NCBI GenBank assembly: GCA_045639255.1
Contig: JAZUCT010000046.1
Location: forward strand, 1 to 19,470
Origin: JAZUCT01 sp045639255
Lineage (GTDB): Bacteria > Bacillota > Clostridia > Christensenellales > UBA1242
DNA: 19,470 nt
Direction of reading: 5' to 3'
Both the position numbers and the translations under genes were made by a program. This document shows, in pieces, positions 1 through 8,133 of the stretch (position 1 is the stretch's first letter; the number at the start of each line of letters is the position of its first letter). Below the pieces are notes generated by a model. That model was not told the DNA's origin, did not search any database, and saw nothing but the letters and a program-made list of their open reading frames with translations.

Positions 1-146
1 TAATATTTATGCATATTTTTGCATATATATAAATCTAACATTTTTTAAATAAATGAGAATGTTTATGCATTTAAATTAAAATTATAATTTGAAATATTTA
101 ATTTTGTTGCATAATTATTAAGTATAATGAATAATTATTAATTTAA
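1..146. other. AT-rich intergenic stretch at window edge
   Basis: This very AT-rich stretch lies beyond the trxA terminator. It has no convincing ORF. The core TGCAT recurs near positions 10-14, 20-24, 66-70 and 109-113. The first two copies form an inverted repeat, TATGCA (8-13) with TGCATA (20-25). A TATAAT hexamer on the plus strand at 123-128 has no acceptable -35 at 16-18 bp. No DnaA-box consensus was seen. The function is unknown; it may hold the upstream region of a gene outside the window. Confidence 0.4.
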
Positions 147-182
147 AAAAGCAGATTAAACAATTCAGTTTTATCTGCTTTT
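147..182 (-). terminator. Rho-independent terminator of the comM-trxA operon
   Basis: On the minus strand AAAAGCAGAT (147-156 on plus) pairs with ATCTGCTTTT (173-182), and the stem extends inward past one mismatch. The minus-strand transcript then reaches a T run (plus-strand A run at 145-150). It begins 5 bp past the trxA stop codon, so it closes the six-gene operon. The plus-strand side also ends in TTTT, so it may act weakly in both directions. Confidence 0.8.
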
Positions 183-186
183 ATGA

Positions 187-501
187 TTATTTATACATTT
201 TTATTATTTCATCAATTGATTCTTGTGGGCGAAAACCAACAAATTTTTCAACCATTTCTCCGTTTCTGAAAAACATAACTGTTGGAAGTGCAAGAACTCC
301 GTTTTGTTTTGCCAAATCTTCATTTTCATCGGTGTTAACTTTATATAAAGTTACATTGTTTTCTTCACAAACTTCTGTTATTATTGGCGCAAGCATTCTG
401 CATGGACCACACCAATTAGCATAAAAATCAACAACAACAAGTTGATTTTTGTTTTCAAGCACAAGTTCTTTAAATTCCTTACTGTTTATTTCTTTTGCCA
501 T
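187..501 (-). CDS. trxA: Thioredoxin
   Basis: This is a cytoplasmic thiol-disulfide oxidoreductase that reduces protein disulfides and is recycled by thioredoxin reductase, which is not in this window. It has 104 residues, the usual length of a single-domain thioredoxin. The active-site motif WCGPC is at residues 30-34 after the conserved strand VVVDFYANW, and the cis-proline is Pro73 in LALPT. The ATG is preceded by AAGGAG about 10 bases upstream, inside the 3' end of tcdA, with only 2 bp between the genes. It is the last gene of the comM-dprA-topA-trmFO-tcdA-trxA operon and is followed by a strong terminator. Nothing in it is truncated. Its co-transcription with tRNA-modification and DNA-uptake genes suggests general housekeeping use rather than a dedicated partner. 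Confidence 0.95.
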   Translation of the reverse strand: MAKEINSKEFKELVLENKNQLVVVDFYANWCGPCRMLAPIITEVCEENNVTLYKVNTDENEDLAKQNGVLALPTVMFFRNGEMVEKFVGFRPQESIDEIIKMYK

Positions 502-503
502 AT

Positions 504-1184
504 TTAGTTATCTCCTTTTATTAATTGATTAATAACATAACTTGCAATTATTATACCACAAGTTGCTGGGTGATATGCAACACTTCCAATAACATTACTT
601 GAAATTTGATTATCTTTTGAATAACAAACTGTAAGTTTTTTTATACCCCGTTCCTTACAATGTTTTCTTATAACTTTTGCAAGTTTATCGTATTCAGTTT
701 TATATATATCTGAAATTTCATAATTCGGAATACCGATTTTATTGCCTGCACCCATTGATGAAATTATTTTGATATTGTTTTTATAGCAATATTCAATTAA
801 ATCCATTTTGTTTGAAACATTATCTATGCAATCAATAACAAAATCATAATTAGTTATTAAAAAATTTGAAATATTATCGGCACAAACTTTTTCTGCAAAA
901 GCTTTTATATTGCATTGTGGATTAATTTCAAGAACTCTTTTTTTTGCTTCTTCAACTTTTAAGTTTCCAATATTGTTTTGGGTTGCAATTATTTGCCTGT
1001 TTATATTTGTTATATCAACAAAATCAAAATCCACAATGTCAATATTGCCAACACCTGTTCTTGCAAGCATTTCAAGAACATATCCACCTACTCCACCAAC
1101 ACCAAAAATAATAACTTTTGCATTTTTCAAAGTTTCAACATTATTTTCACCAATCAGTTGTGTTGTGCGTGTTAAAAATTCCAT
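504..1184 (-). CDS. tcdA: TcdA-type tRNA threonylcarbamoyladenosine dehydratase (ThiF/MoeB superfamily)
   Basis: This E1-like enzyme is expected to use ATP to dehydrate and cyclise t6A37 of tRNA to ct6A. The 226-residue protein has the nucleotide-binding loop GVGGVGG (residues 28-34), the acidic strand end IVDFDFVD followed by NINRQ (60-64), the D-x-x-D-N-x-x-x-K stretch IDCIDNVSNK, and the GAG segment after IISSM. The later DIYKTEYDKLAKVIR and CYSKD stretches match the TcdA/CsdL type rather than ThiF or MoeB, and there is no CxxC zinc pair. The start overlaps the end of trmFO by 13 bp and no good Shine-Dalgarno sequence precedes the ATG, so it is probably translated by coupling. E. coli TcdA works with the CsdA-CsdE sulfur-relay proteins; neither is nearby. 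Confidence 0.88.
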   Translation of the reverse strand: MEFLTRTTQLIGENNVETLKNAKVIIFGVGGVGGYVLEMLARTGVGNIDIVDFDFVDITNINRQIIATQNNIGNLKVEEAKKRVLEINPQCNIKAFAEKVCADNISNFLITNYDFVIDCIDNVSNKMDLIEYCYKNNIKIISSMGAGNKIGIPNYEISDIYKTEYDKLAKVIRKHCKERGIKKLTVCYSKDNQISSNVIGSVAYHPATCGIIIASYVINQLIKGDN

Positions 1185-2494
1185 AAATTATTGTTCTCGC
1201 TATAAAATTTTATACTTTTTTCTGCTTGTTTTAATTTTTTAAGTTTTTTATCCCTTATTTTTTCTTCAAGTGGATCAAGAATGCCAAAATTTGCATTCAT
1301 TGGTTGAAAATTTTTTGAATTAGCTGGATTAGTTATATAACTTACCAGTGCACCAAGCATTGTATAACTTGGAAAATTTAAAGAAGGCTTGTTTTTCAGT
1401 TTGTTTTGAATATTCAGTGCAACTAAAAGACCAGAAATACAACTTTCCATATATCCTTCCACACCACTTAATTGGCCAGCAATATAAATATTAGGATAAT
1501 TTTTTAATGATAAATCTGTGTTAAGAACTTTTGGGGCATTTATATATGTGTTTCTGTGCATAACACCATATTTAACAAATTCTGCATTTTTAAGTGCAGG
1601 AATTAAACCAAAAACTCGTTTTTGTTCTTTATAAGTTAAGTTTGTTTGAAATCCAACAAGATTATATAAATCGGCTTTAACATTTTCTTTTCTTAACTGA
1701 ACAACTGCATAAAATCTTTCACCAGTTTCTGGATGAATAAGTCCAACAGGTTTTAATGGCCCAAATTTAAGTGCATCAAGGCTTCGCTTTGCCATTTGTT
1801 CAACAGGCATACAACCTTCGAATACTTTAATATTTTCAAAAGTTTTAAGTGAAACCGTTTCGGCTGTTACAAGGTTTTGAACAAAGTTATCATATTCTTC
1901 TTTATTCATTGGACAATTAATATAATCTGCATTATTGCCTTTGTTATATCTATCAGCAACAAAAGATTTTGTTTTATCAATGCTTTCACTTGTTACAATT
2001 GGTGCTGCTGCATCATAGAAATATAAGAAATCTTCGCCCAAAATTTGCTTTAAATTATTGCTTAATTTTTCGCTTGTTAATGGGCCAGATGCAATAACTG
2101 TTAACTCGCTTTTATTAATTTCACAAAATTCTTCGGTTATTACATTAATGTTTTTATGCGAATGAATTATATCATTTATTTCTTTTGAAAAAGTTTCCCT
2201 ATCAACAGCCATTGCCCCGCCTGCTGGAACAAGATGTTTTTTTGCTGTTTTCAAAATAAGACTGTTTAGTTGTTCCATTTCTGCTTTTAAAAGGCCAGCA
2301 CCAGTTGAAAGATCTGTTCCACCAAAAGAATTAGAACAAACAATTTCACATAGGTTTTTATTTTTATGTGCAGGTGTGAATTTTAAAGGTTTCATTTCGT
2401 AAAGATTAACTGTGTAACCCCTCTGTGCAAGTTGCCAAGCACATTCACAACCAGCAAGACCGCCACCAACAATATTAATTGTTTGGTTCTTCAT
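1172..2494 (-). CDS. trmFO: Methylenetetrahydrofolate--tRNA-(uracil-5-)-methyltransferase TrmFO
   Basis: This FAD-dependent enzyme makes 5-methyluridine at position 54 of the tRNA T-loop, using methylenetetrahydrofolate as carbon donor. The 440-residue length is normal. The dinucleotide-binding motif GGGLAGCECA is at residues 10-19. The two cysteines known to matter in the family are present: Cys53 in VCSNSFGG and Cys228 in FEGCMPVEQMA. Other family signatures are KFGPLKPVGL, AVVQLRKEN and YGVMHRNTYINAP. The ATG is preceded by AAGGAAG and lies inside the end of topA (20 bp overlap). It also overlaps tcdA downstream. The order dprA-topA-trmFO is the classical Firmicutes order (gid in older B. 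subtilis naming). Confidence 0.96.
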   Translation of the reverse strand: MKNQTINIVGGGLAGCECAWQLAQRGYTVNLYEMKPLKFTPAHKNKNLCEIVCSNSFGGTDLSTGAGLLKAEMEQLNSLILKTAKKHLVPAGGAMAVDRETFSKEINDIIHSHKNINVITEEFCEINKSELTVIASGPLTSEKLSNNLKQILGEDFLYFYDAAAPIVTSESIDKTKSFVADRYNKGNNADYINCPMNKEEYDNFVQNLVTAETVSLKTFENIKVFEGCMPVEQMAKRSLDALKFGPLKPVGLIHPETGERFYAVVQLRKENVKADLYNLVGFQTNLTYKEQKRVFGLIPALKNAEFVKYGVMHRNTYINAPKVLNTDLSLKNYPNIYIAGQLSGVEGYMESCISGLLVALNIQNKLKNKPSLNFPSYTMLGALVSYITNPANSKNFQPMNANFGILDPLEEKIRDKKLKKLKQAEKSIKFYSENNNLWNF

Positions 2495-4580
2495 TATTTT
2501 CTTCCTTTTTTTGTATGTCTTTTGTGAACAGGCATTCTTCGTTCGAGCATTTTATATATGCTCCACCCCTGCCCTTGTTTACAAACAAATAGCCATTGCA
2601 TTCTGGGCATTTTTCACCGGTAGGAATGCCCCAAAGCATTAATTTGCAATTTTTATAATCTTCACAAGCATAATATTTTGTGCCCTTTTTAGATGTTTTT
2701 TCAAGGATATTTTTTCCGCATTTAGGGCATGAAGTTACAATTTTTTCTTCAATTAACGATTTTGTGTTTTTACATTCAGGATATTTAGAGCATGCATAAA
2801 ATCCGCCATTTCTGCCATTCTTTAACACCATTGGTGAACCACATTTATCGCAAATTTTGTCAGTGTTTGTTGTTGCCATTGCACATGCAATGCCTTTTGC
2901 TTTAAGTTCATTAACAAGTTTTGCAATATGATGATAGAATTTTGAAACAACACCTTTCCATTCCACTTTGTCAACTGCAATATCATCAAGTTTAGATTCC
3001 ATTTGAGCAGTAAAATCTTCATTTATTATGGTTGGGAAATTTTTAACAAGAAAATCATTAACAACAAAACCAATTTCTGTTGGAAAAAGCGATTTACCCT
3101 GCATATCAACATATCCTCTTTCACGAATGGTTGAAAAGATTTGTGCATAAGTTGCTGGTCTGCCAATACCCTTTTCTTCAAGTGCATTAATTAAGGTTGC
3201 TGTTGTAAACCTTGGGCTTGGTTTTGTGAACTTTTGTTCAGCTTTATATTCGTTTAAGTTAAGTTGTTCACCTTCACTTAGTTCAGGAAGCAAACCTTCT
3301 TCTTCGGTTTCTTCGGTGAATGGCTTATAAACTTTATTATATCCTAAGAATATTGGGGTTTTGCCGCTTGCTTTAAAACCATAATTATTGCAATCTATAT
3401 CAACATTAACTGAATTATATTTTGCAACACTCATTTGGCTTGCAAGAAAACGATTATAAATTAATTTATATAGTTTATATACATCACTTGCAACACTGCT
3501 TTTTATTCTTTCAGGTGTATATTCAAGTGAAATTGGACGAATTGCTTCGTGGGCATCTTGAACAGCGCCTTTTGATTTATATACATTTGGTTTTGATGGA
3601 TAATATTCTGCGCCAAAATTTTTAAGAATAAATTCTTTTGCCATTTTTTGAGCATCTGGCGAAACACGAACACTATCTGAACGAATATATGTTACAAGTG
3701 CAACTTTTCCTTCACCTTTAAGCTCAACACCTTCATAAAGTTGTTGTGCAATTCGTTGAGTTTGTTTAGGGCTGAAACCAAGTTTATTTGTTCCATCTTG
3801 CAACAATTTGCTTGTTGTAAATGGTGGAAGTGGCTTAGAAGTTGTTACAGATTTTTTAACATTTTTAACTGTGAAAATGCCATCTTTAACAATATCAATT
3901 ATCTTTTGCATTTCGTCTGCATTTTTAGGCTTTATTTTTTTTGAATTAAATGAAACAAGGTTTGCTTTTATTAACGATGAAACGGTTTGTTTTGTTAATA
4001 GAACATTTAAAGTGTGATATTCTTCTGGTTTAAAGTTTTGAATTTCCCTTTCCCTATCCACAACAATTTTAAGTGCAACACTTTGAACACGACCTGCACT
4101 TAAATTATTTTTTATGTTTTTGCATAGAATTGGCGAAATTTCATAACCAACAAACCTATCTAAAAGCCTTCTTGCTTGTTGTGCATTAACTAGATTTTCA
4201 TCAATTGCCCTTGGTTCAAGAATTCCTTTTTGAACGGCATTTTTTGAAATTTCGTTAAATGTTACTCGGCATTTTTCTTCTGGCTTTAAACCAAGAATAT
4301 ATGCAATATGCCAAGCAATTGCCTCGCCCTCTCGGTCCGGGTCGGTTGCCAAATATATTTTGTCTGCTTTTTTAGCTTTTTCTTTTAACTCTTTAACAAT
4401 TTTAGTTTTATCTGGCAAAATTACATAGTTTGGTTCAAAATTGTTATCTATTTTAACACCATAATCTTTTGCTGGCAAATCACGAACATGCCCAACTGAT
4501 GCAACAATTTCATAGTTTGAACCAAGATATTTTGATATTGAACCCTTTTTATTTGGTGCCTCGATTATTACTAAATCCAT
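2475..4580 (-). CDS. topA: DNA topoisomerase I (type IA)
   Basis: This enzyme relaxes negative supercoils by transient single-strand cleavage. The protein has 701 residues, typical of Firmicutes. The TOPRIM domain opens with VIIEAP (catalytic Glu7) and has the acidic triad DPDRE (Asp80, Asp82, Glu84). The active-site tyrosine is Tyr298 in VTYIRSDS. The C-terminus carries three four-cysteine zinc ribbons: Cys577/580/597/603, Cys618/621/639/645 and Cys658/661/678/683. The protein ends in a short charged tail encoded by the bases that serve as the ribosome binding site of trmFO. The start ATG follows AAGGA and lies 13 bp after dprA. One oddity is the N-terminal motif, usually ESPAKAKT, which reads EAPNKKGS here; the lysine aligned with the conserved active-site lysine is retained. 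Confidence 0.97.
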   Translation of the reverse strand: MDLVIIEAPNKKGSISKYLGSNYEIVASVGHVRDLPAKDYGVKIDNNFEPNYVILPDKTKIVKELKEKAKKADKIYLATDPDREGEAIAWHIAYILGLKPEEKCRVTFNEISKNAVQKGILEPRAIDENLVNAQQARRLLDRFVGYEISPILCKNIKNNLSAGRVQSVALKIVVDREREIQNFKPEEYHTLNVLLTKQTVSSLIKANLVSFNSKKIKPKNADEMQKIIDIVKDGIFTVKNVKKSVTTSKPLPPFTTSKLLQDGTNKLGFSPKQTQRIAQQLYEGVELKGEGKVALVTYIRSDSVRVSPDAQKMAKEFILKNFGAEYYPSKPNVYKSKGAVQDAHEAIRPISLEYTPERIKSSVASDVYKLYKLIYNRFLASQMSVAKYNSVNVDIDCNNYGFKASGKTPIFLGYNKVYKPFTEETEEEGLLPELSEGEQLNLNEYKAEQKFTKPSPRFTTATLINALEEKGIGRPATYAQIFSTIRERGYVDMQGKSLFPTEIGFVVNDFLVKNFPTIINEDFTAQMESKLDDIAVDKVEWKGVVSKFYHHIAKLVNELKAKGIACAMATTNTDKICDKCGSPMVLKNGRNGGFYACSKYPECKNTKSLIEEKIVTSCPKCGKNILEKTSKKGTKYYACEDYKNCKLMLWGIPTGEKCPECNGYLFVNKGRGGAYIKCSNEECLFTKDIQKKEENNEEPNN

Positions 4581-4593
4581 TAATTATTTCCTT

Positions 4594-5685
4594 TTAAATT
4601 GATAATGCAAAATAGTTTCCTGCAAGTTTTTTAATTATACCACGAATTTGCATGGTGGTTAATAATGTATTAAGTCGCTTTGCATCGAATTTTGTTTTAG
4701 AAAGTATTTCATCATAGTGAAGTTCATCACCACGAAATAAACTTATTATTATTTGTTCATCAAGTGTGGTTTGAATTGCTTCATTTTTAAATAAATTTAA
4801 ATCTTCCATGCCATAAGTTGAAAGAATATCTTTTGGGCTTGTTACCATGGTTCCTTGCAAACTTTTAATAACTGCATTGCAACCACTGCTTCGAATATTT
4901 GTTATGTTGCCTGGAACAACAAATAAGTCTCTGCCATATTCAAGTGCATATTCTTTTGTATACATTGCACCACTTTTTTCGCCCGCTTCGGTTAGCAAAA
5001 CACCTTTTGATAGCCCTGCAATTATTCTGTTGCGAACTGGAAAATTATATCTGTTTGCTTGTTCATTTGGTTTATATTCACTAACCAACAAACCTTTTTC
5101 AGCAATTTGTTGAGCAAGCATATAGTTGCTTTGTGGATATATGTTATGAAAACCACCTGCAAGCACTGCAATTGTTTTGCCACCTGCGTTTAAGCAAGTA
5201 TCATGTGCACAAGTATCCACACCCATTGCAAGCCCACTTACAATTGTTAAATTGTTTTTTGCAAGAGTTTCTGTGAATTTTTGTGTTACTTCAATTCCAT
5301 ATCTTGTGCAGTTTCGAGTTCCAACAACTGCAAGACAATCTGTTTTTAATAAATCAACATCACCTTTGCAATAAAGAACAAGTGGTGGATTTGTTGTGTT
5401 TTTTAATAAAATAGGATATTCCTTAGAACAGATTGTTACAAATTTTATATTTTCTTTTGTTAATGTTTGAATGTGATTATTTAAAATCATATCATTTCTT
5501 ACATCAAGCATATTTTTATAGTTTTCTTCGCCTACTATTTCAATGATTTTTTTGCTATCTTTTTCAAAATTTTCATACATTTCTTTTGGTTGAATATAAC
5601 TTTGATATATTTTAAGTTTTTTATTATAAGTTAAAAATTCAAATAAACTTAACCAAATTAATGCTTTTTCATTTTCGTTATACAT
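4594..5685 (-). CDS. dprA: DNA-processing protein DprA (Smf)
   Basis: DprA binds incoming single-stranded DNA and loads RecA during transformation. The core Rossmann-like domain is clear: VVGTRNCTRYG, then SGLAMGVDTCAH, VLAGGF, YPQSN, FPVRNRIIAGLS and EAGEKSGAMYTKEYALEYGRD. The C-terminal 60 or so residues look like the winged-helix (DML1-like) domain. I chose the ATG at 5685 (363 residues). An in-frame TTG at 5703 is possible, but the AAGGA that would serve as ribosome binding site lies between them, 7 bases before the ATG. It starts 10 bp after comM and ends 13 bp before topA. The presence of dprA does not show natural competence, because many non-competent bacteria keep it. Confidence 0.95.
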   Translation of the reverse strand: MYNENEKALIWLSLFEFLTYNKKLKIYQSYIQPKEMYENFEKDSKKIIEIVGEENYKNMLDVRNDMILNNHIQTLTKENIKFVTICSKEYPILLKNTTNPPLVLYCKGDVDLLKTDCLAVVGTRNCTRYGIEVTQKFTETLAKNNLTIVSGLAMGVDTCAHDTCLNAGGKTIAVLAGGFHNIYPQSNYMLAQQIAEKGLLVSEYKPNEQANRYNFPVRNRIIAGLSKGVLLTEAGEKSGAMYTKEYALEYGRDLFVVPGNITNIRSSGCNAVIKSLQGTMVTSPKDILSTYGMEDLNLFKNEAIQTTLDEQIIISLFRGDELHYDEILSKTKFDAKRLNTLLTTMQIRGIIKKLAGNYFALSI

Positions 5686-5695
5686 TTCATATTCC

Positions 5696-7228
5696 TTATA
5701 CAAAATATTTTTTATCTAAATTCCTATATTGAATGGCTTCTAAAACATGATCTAATTCAATATTTTGTTTTCCATCAAGGTCGGCAATTGTTCGTGCAAC
5801 TTTTAAAATTCGGTTATATGCCCTTGCACTTAAATTCATTTTTTCAAAAGCTTGTTTTATTATGCTTTGAGAATATTGATCAAGAACACAATATTTATTG
5901 CACATGCTTGCACTCATTTGCGCATTGCAAAAAACATTTGTTCCATTAAATCGTTCAAGTTGAATTGCCCTTGCTTTATCAACCCTTTCTTTTATTTTTA
6001 TGCTTGGTTCTTCAAGTTGTTTTGAAGAAAGTTCGTTATATTTTATGCTGTCAACTTCAATATGCAAATCAATTCTGTCCATAAGTGGACCAGATAGTTT
6101 TGAAAGATATTTGTGGATTTGAGTTGGCGCACATTTGCACTGTGTTGTTTTTGAACCATAATAGCCACATGGACATGGGTTCATGCTGGCAATAAGTGTG
6201 AACGACGCTGGATATTCCACAGTTACAGCACTTCTTGCAACGGTTATAACACCATCTTCAAGTGGTTGCCTTAATGTTTCAATGGTATGCCTTGAATATT
6301 CTGGCAACTCATCAAGGAATAAAACTCCATTATGTGCAAGGCTTATCTCGCCAGGTTTTGCTTTGTTACCACCACCAGTTAATGAAACATAACTTGCTGT
6401 GTGGTGCGGTGCACGAAATGGCCTTTGAGAAATTATTCCTTCTTTGTTATCAAGCAATCCTGAAATACTATGTATTTTTGTTACTTCAAGTGCTTCTTCA
6501 AAAGTTAAATCGGGCAAAATTGTTGGAAATGCTTTTGCAAGCATGGTTTTTCCACTTCCTGGCGGACCAACCATTATTACATTATGCCCACCAGCAGCAG
6601 CAATTTCAAGTGCCCTTTTTGCGCTTGATTGACCTTTTACATAGCAAAAATCGTTTGTTAAAACTTTTGAATTTTGAATGTCTTCAAAATGTTTAAGCTC
6701 AACGGTTTTTATTTCTTTATTGCTTTGAAAAAAATCCACAATATCGGTTAATGTTTCAACTGGATATATTTGCAAGCCATCAATATAACTTGCTTCTTTT
6801 TCGTTTTGTTTTGGAATGATAATGTTTTTATAGCCAAGTTTTCGTGCAGAAATAAGAATTGGAAGCAATCCATTTATTTTTCGAACACTTCCATCAAGTG
6901 AAAGTTCGCCAAGAAAAATGAAATCAGAAAGTTTTTGATATGGGATTTGCCCCATAGCACCTAATATTGCGGTTGCAAGTGCAACATCATATATTGTGGA
7001 TTCCTTTTTTGTGTCGGCTGGTGCAAGATTTGCAATTATTCTGCAAATTGGATATTCAAGCCCACAATTAGCAATTGCACTTTTAATGCGTTCTCGGCTT
7101 TCCTTAATTGCTGTGTCGGCAAGTCCAACAATATCGAATTTAGGCATGCCTGCACAAATATCCACTTCAACTTCAACAAGATAACCTTCAATTCCGTTTA
7201 GAGCGAAACTTTTAACTTTTGCTAGCAT
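5696..7228 (-). CDS. comM: ComM/YifB family Mg-chelatase-like AAA+ ATPase
   Basis: This is a hexameric helicase-like ATPase; in transformable bacteria ComM promotes branch migration of incoming DNA. The 510-residue protein has the N-terminal ChlI-like domain (family pattern around DIVGLADTAIKESRERIKSA), Walker A GPPGSGKT at 221-228, the diagnostic RPFRAPHHTAS stretch, Walker B LFLDELPEY, the NPCPCGYYG loop, and a C-terminal chelatase domain (MNLSARAYNRILKVARTIADL). The start at 7228 is preceded by GGAG at 6-base spacing. An upstream in-frame ATG at 7291 is rejected because it would place the promoter and part of the previous terminator inside the gene. It is the first gene of the operon leading to trxA. 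Confidence 0.93.
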   Translation of the reverse strand: MLAKVKSFALNGIEGYLVEVEVDICAGMPKFDIVGLADTAIKESRERIKSAIANCGLEYPICRIIANLAPADTKKESTIYDVALATAILGAMGQIPYQKLSDFIFLGELSLDGSVRKINGLLPILISARKLGYKNIIIPKQNEKEASYIDGLQIYPVETLTDIVDFFQSNKEIKTVELKHFEDIQNSKVLTNDFCYVKGQSSAKRALEIAAAGGHNVIMVGPPGSGKTMLAKAFPTILPDLTFEEALEVTKIHSISGLLDNKEGIISQRPFRAPHHTASYVSLTGGGNKAKPGEISLAHNGVLFLDELPEYSRHTIETLRQPLEDGVITVARSAVTVEYPASFTLIASMNPCPCGYYGSKTTQCKCAPTQIHKYLSKLSGPLMDRIDLHIEVDSIKYNELSSKQLEEPSIKIKERVDKARAIQLERFNGTNVFCNAQMSASMCNKYCVLDQYSQSIIKQAFEKMNLSARAYNRILKVARTIADLDGKQNIELDHVLEAIQYRNLDKKYFV

Positions 7229-7258
7229 TATTATCTCCAAATAAAAATTTAACATTTT

Positions 7259-7287
7259 ATTATACAACATTTTGTTTTTAAAACCAA
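7259..7287 (-). promoter_or_regulatory. Putative sigma-A promoter of the comM operon
   Basis: On the minus strand there is a perfect TATAAT (7259-7264) with TTGGTT (7282-7287) 17 bp upstream. The -35 matches the consensus only in its first three bases. It lies between the preceding gene's terminator and the comM start, where a promoter is expected. Confidence 0.55.
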
Positions 7288-7292
7288 ACAAA

Positions 7293-7317
7293 AAACGGCA
7301 ACACTTGTTTGCCGTTT
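7293..7317 (-). terminator. Rho-independent terminator after the HPF-like gene
   Basis: AAACGGCAA (7293-7301) pairs with TTGCCGTTT (7309-7317) around a 7-base loop. On the minus strand the stem runs into a T-rich tract (plus-strand A run up to 7295). It lies 21 bp past the stop of the HPF-like gene and separates that gene from comM. Confidence 0.8.
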
Positions 7318-7338
7318 AAATTTAATCAACATTTTTGC

Positions 7339-7626
7339 TTAATTATCTGCAATAGCCTTGCCGAAAGAAACTTTTCCCTTTTTATCGTTAACAATTTCTT
7401 TCTTTTTCCTTTGCAAATCTATAATTTTTTTAGAAGCATCTGATATGGCTTTATATCCATCTTTATCAACTGCGGTTGTAACAAGTTCACCACAAACGAT
7501 TTGTGCTTTTATGTTACTGCCTTCTGTTGTTAAAAACACCCTTGAATCTCCTACAAGTTTTTTAAGTTGTTTTTCTGCATGTTCTTGAAGAGCATCGCTG
7601 AAAATTTTACCTTCAAATTGAACCAT
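7339..7626 (-). CDS. Small HPF/RaiA-like protein (ribosome hibernation factor-like)
   Basis: The product has 95 residues. The pattern of an early FSDALQEHAEKQLKKL helix, two central strands (RVFLTTEG, IKAQIVCGELV) and a second helix GYKAISDASKKIIDLQRKKKE resembles the hibernation-promoting factor N-terminal domain. There the matching stretches are the EALreyveeKLerL helix and the MYaAID...LerQlrKhK helix. HPF binds the 30S decoding region and inactivates ribosomes in slow growth. The long-form C-terminal dimerisation domain usual in Firmicutes is absent, so this would be a short form. The ATG follows AGGAG by 9 bases. It is a single-gene unit with its own promoter and terminator, divergent from rpsT. 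The assignment rests on pattern resemblance only; another small nucleic-acid-binding protein is possible. Confidence 0.6.
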   Translation of the reverse strand: MVQFEGKIFSDALQEHAEKQLKKLVGDSRVFLTTEGSNIKAQIVCGELVTTAVDKDGYKAISDASKKIIDLQRKKKEIVNDKKGKVSFGKAIADN

Positions 7627-7662
7627 AAAATAATTCTCCTTTTATTTGTTGATATAATTAAT

Positions 7663-7690
7663 TTTATAACAAAATTTATTATTTAGTCAA
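7663..7690 (-). promoter_or_regulatory. Promoter of the HPF-like gene
   Basis: On the minus strand TTGACT (7685-7690) is followed after 16 bp by TATAAA (7663-7668), preceded by an extended -10 TG. It lies about 37 bp before the start codon. Confidence 0.65.
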
Positions 7691-7754
7691 ATATTTATTA
7701 AGCATAGATTATGAAATTAAATTATTGAAACAACATTTTAAATTAATAAAATAG

Positions 7755-7783
7755 TTGCAAAATATGTTTTAATATGCTATAAT
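7755..7783 (+). promoter_or_regulatory. Promoter of rpsT
   Basis: TTGCAA (7755-7760), a 17-bp spacer and a perfect TATAAT (7778-7783). The -10 sits in the string TATGCTATAAT, which also occurs in the promoter of the three-paralog cassette on the other strand. The leader to the GTG start would be only about 38 bases. Confidence 0.75.
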
Positions 7784-7827
7784 CACTTAGATTTTGAAAC
7801 AATAAACTAATTAAGGAGATTTTAACC

Positions 7828-8088
7828 GTGGCAAACATTAAATCAGCAATGAAAAGAATAGATGTTACTGCTAAAAAAACTGCAGAAAACAAAACTATGA
7901 AATCAAAAGTTGCAACTTATGTTAAAAAATATAAAGCACTTATCGCTGAAAACAAACTTGATGAAGCAAGTGAATTTTTAAAAGAAGTTGTTTCTTTAAT
8001 TAATTCTTGCGGAGTTTATAAGAAAAACACTGCATCAAGAAAAGTTGCAAGCCTTTCAAAGTTGCTTAGCGATGCAAAAAAAGCATAA
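7828..8088 (+). CDS. rpsT: Small ribosomal subunit protein bS20
   Basis: S20 is a primary 16S rRNA-binding protein of the 30S subunit. The 86-residue protein has the family pattern: start MANIKSAMKRI, lysine-rich helices, then GVYKKNTASRKVASLSKLL near the C-terminus. The start is GTG (7828), with AAGGAG 9 bases upstream; no ATG fits better because the second codon begins the conserved ANIKSA. E. coli rpsT also uses a non-ATG start (UUG), which takes part in autogenous control, so the weak start may matter here too (inference). It is a monocistronic unit with its own promoter and terminator, isolated on the plus strand among minus-strand operons. Confidence 0.96.
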   Translation: MANIKSAMKRIDVTAKKTAENKTMKSKVATYVKKYKALIAENKLDEASEFLKEVVSLINSCGVYKKNTASRKVASLSKLLSDAKKA

Positions 8089-8094
8089 AACATT

Positions 8095-8117
8095 AAGCGA
8101 GTTTCTCGCTTTTTTTA
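8095..8117 (+). terminator. Rho-independent terminator of rpsT
   Basis: AAGCGAG (8095-8101) pairs with CTCGCTT (8105-8111) around a TTT loop and is followed by a T run to 8116. It starts 6 bp past the rpsT stop. Confidence 0.85.
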
Positions 8118-8133
8118 TTTAATTTTTGAAAAC

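Noticed and set aside
1..146. Replication origin or CRISPR-like repeats from the TGCAT copies
   Set aside because: There is no DnaA-box cluster, and the copies are short, irregularly spaced and expected in AT-rich DNA.
910..1242. Plus-strand open frames opposite tcdA, topA, comM, fmt and priA
   Set aside because: They are antisense shadows of well-identified genes and lack family features.
7229..7291. Upstream in-frame ATG extension of comM
   Set aside because: It would include the promoter and reach the preceding terminator. The start at 7228 has a good ribosome binding site and gives the family N-terminus.
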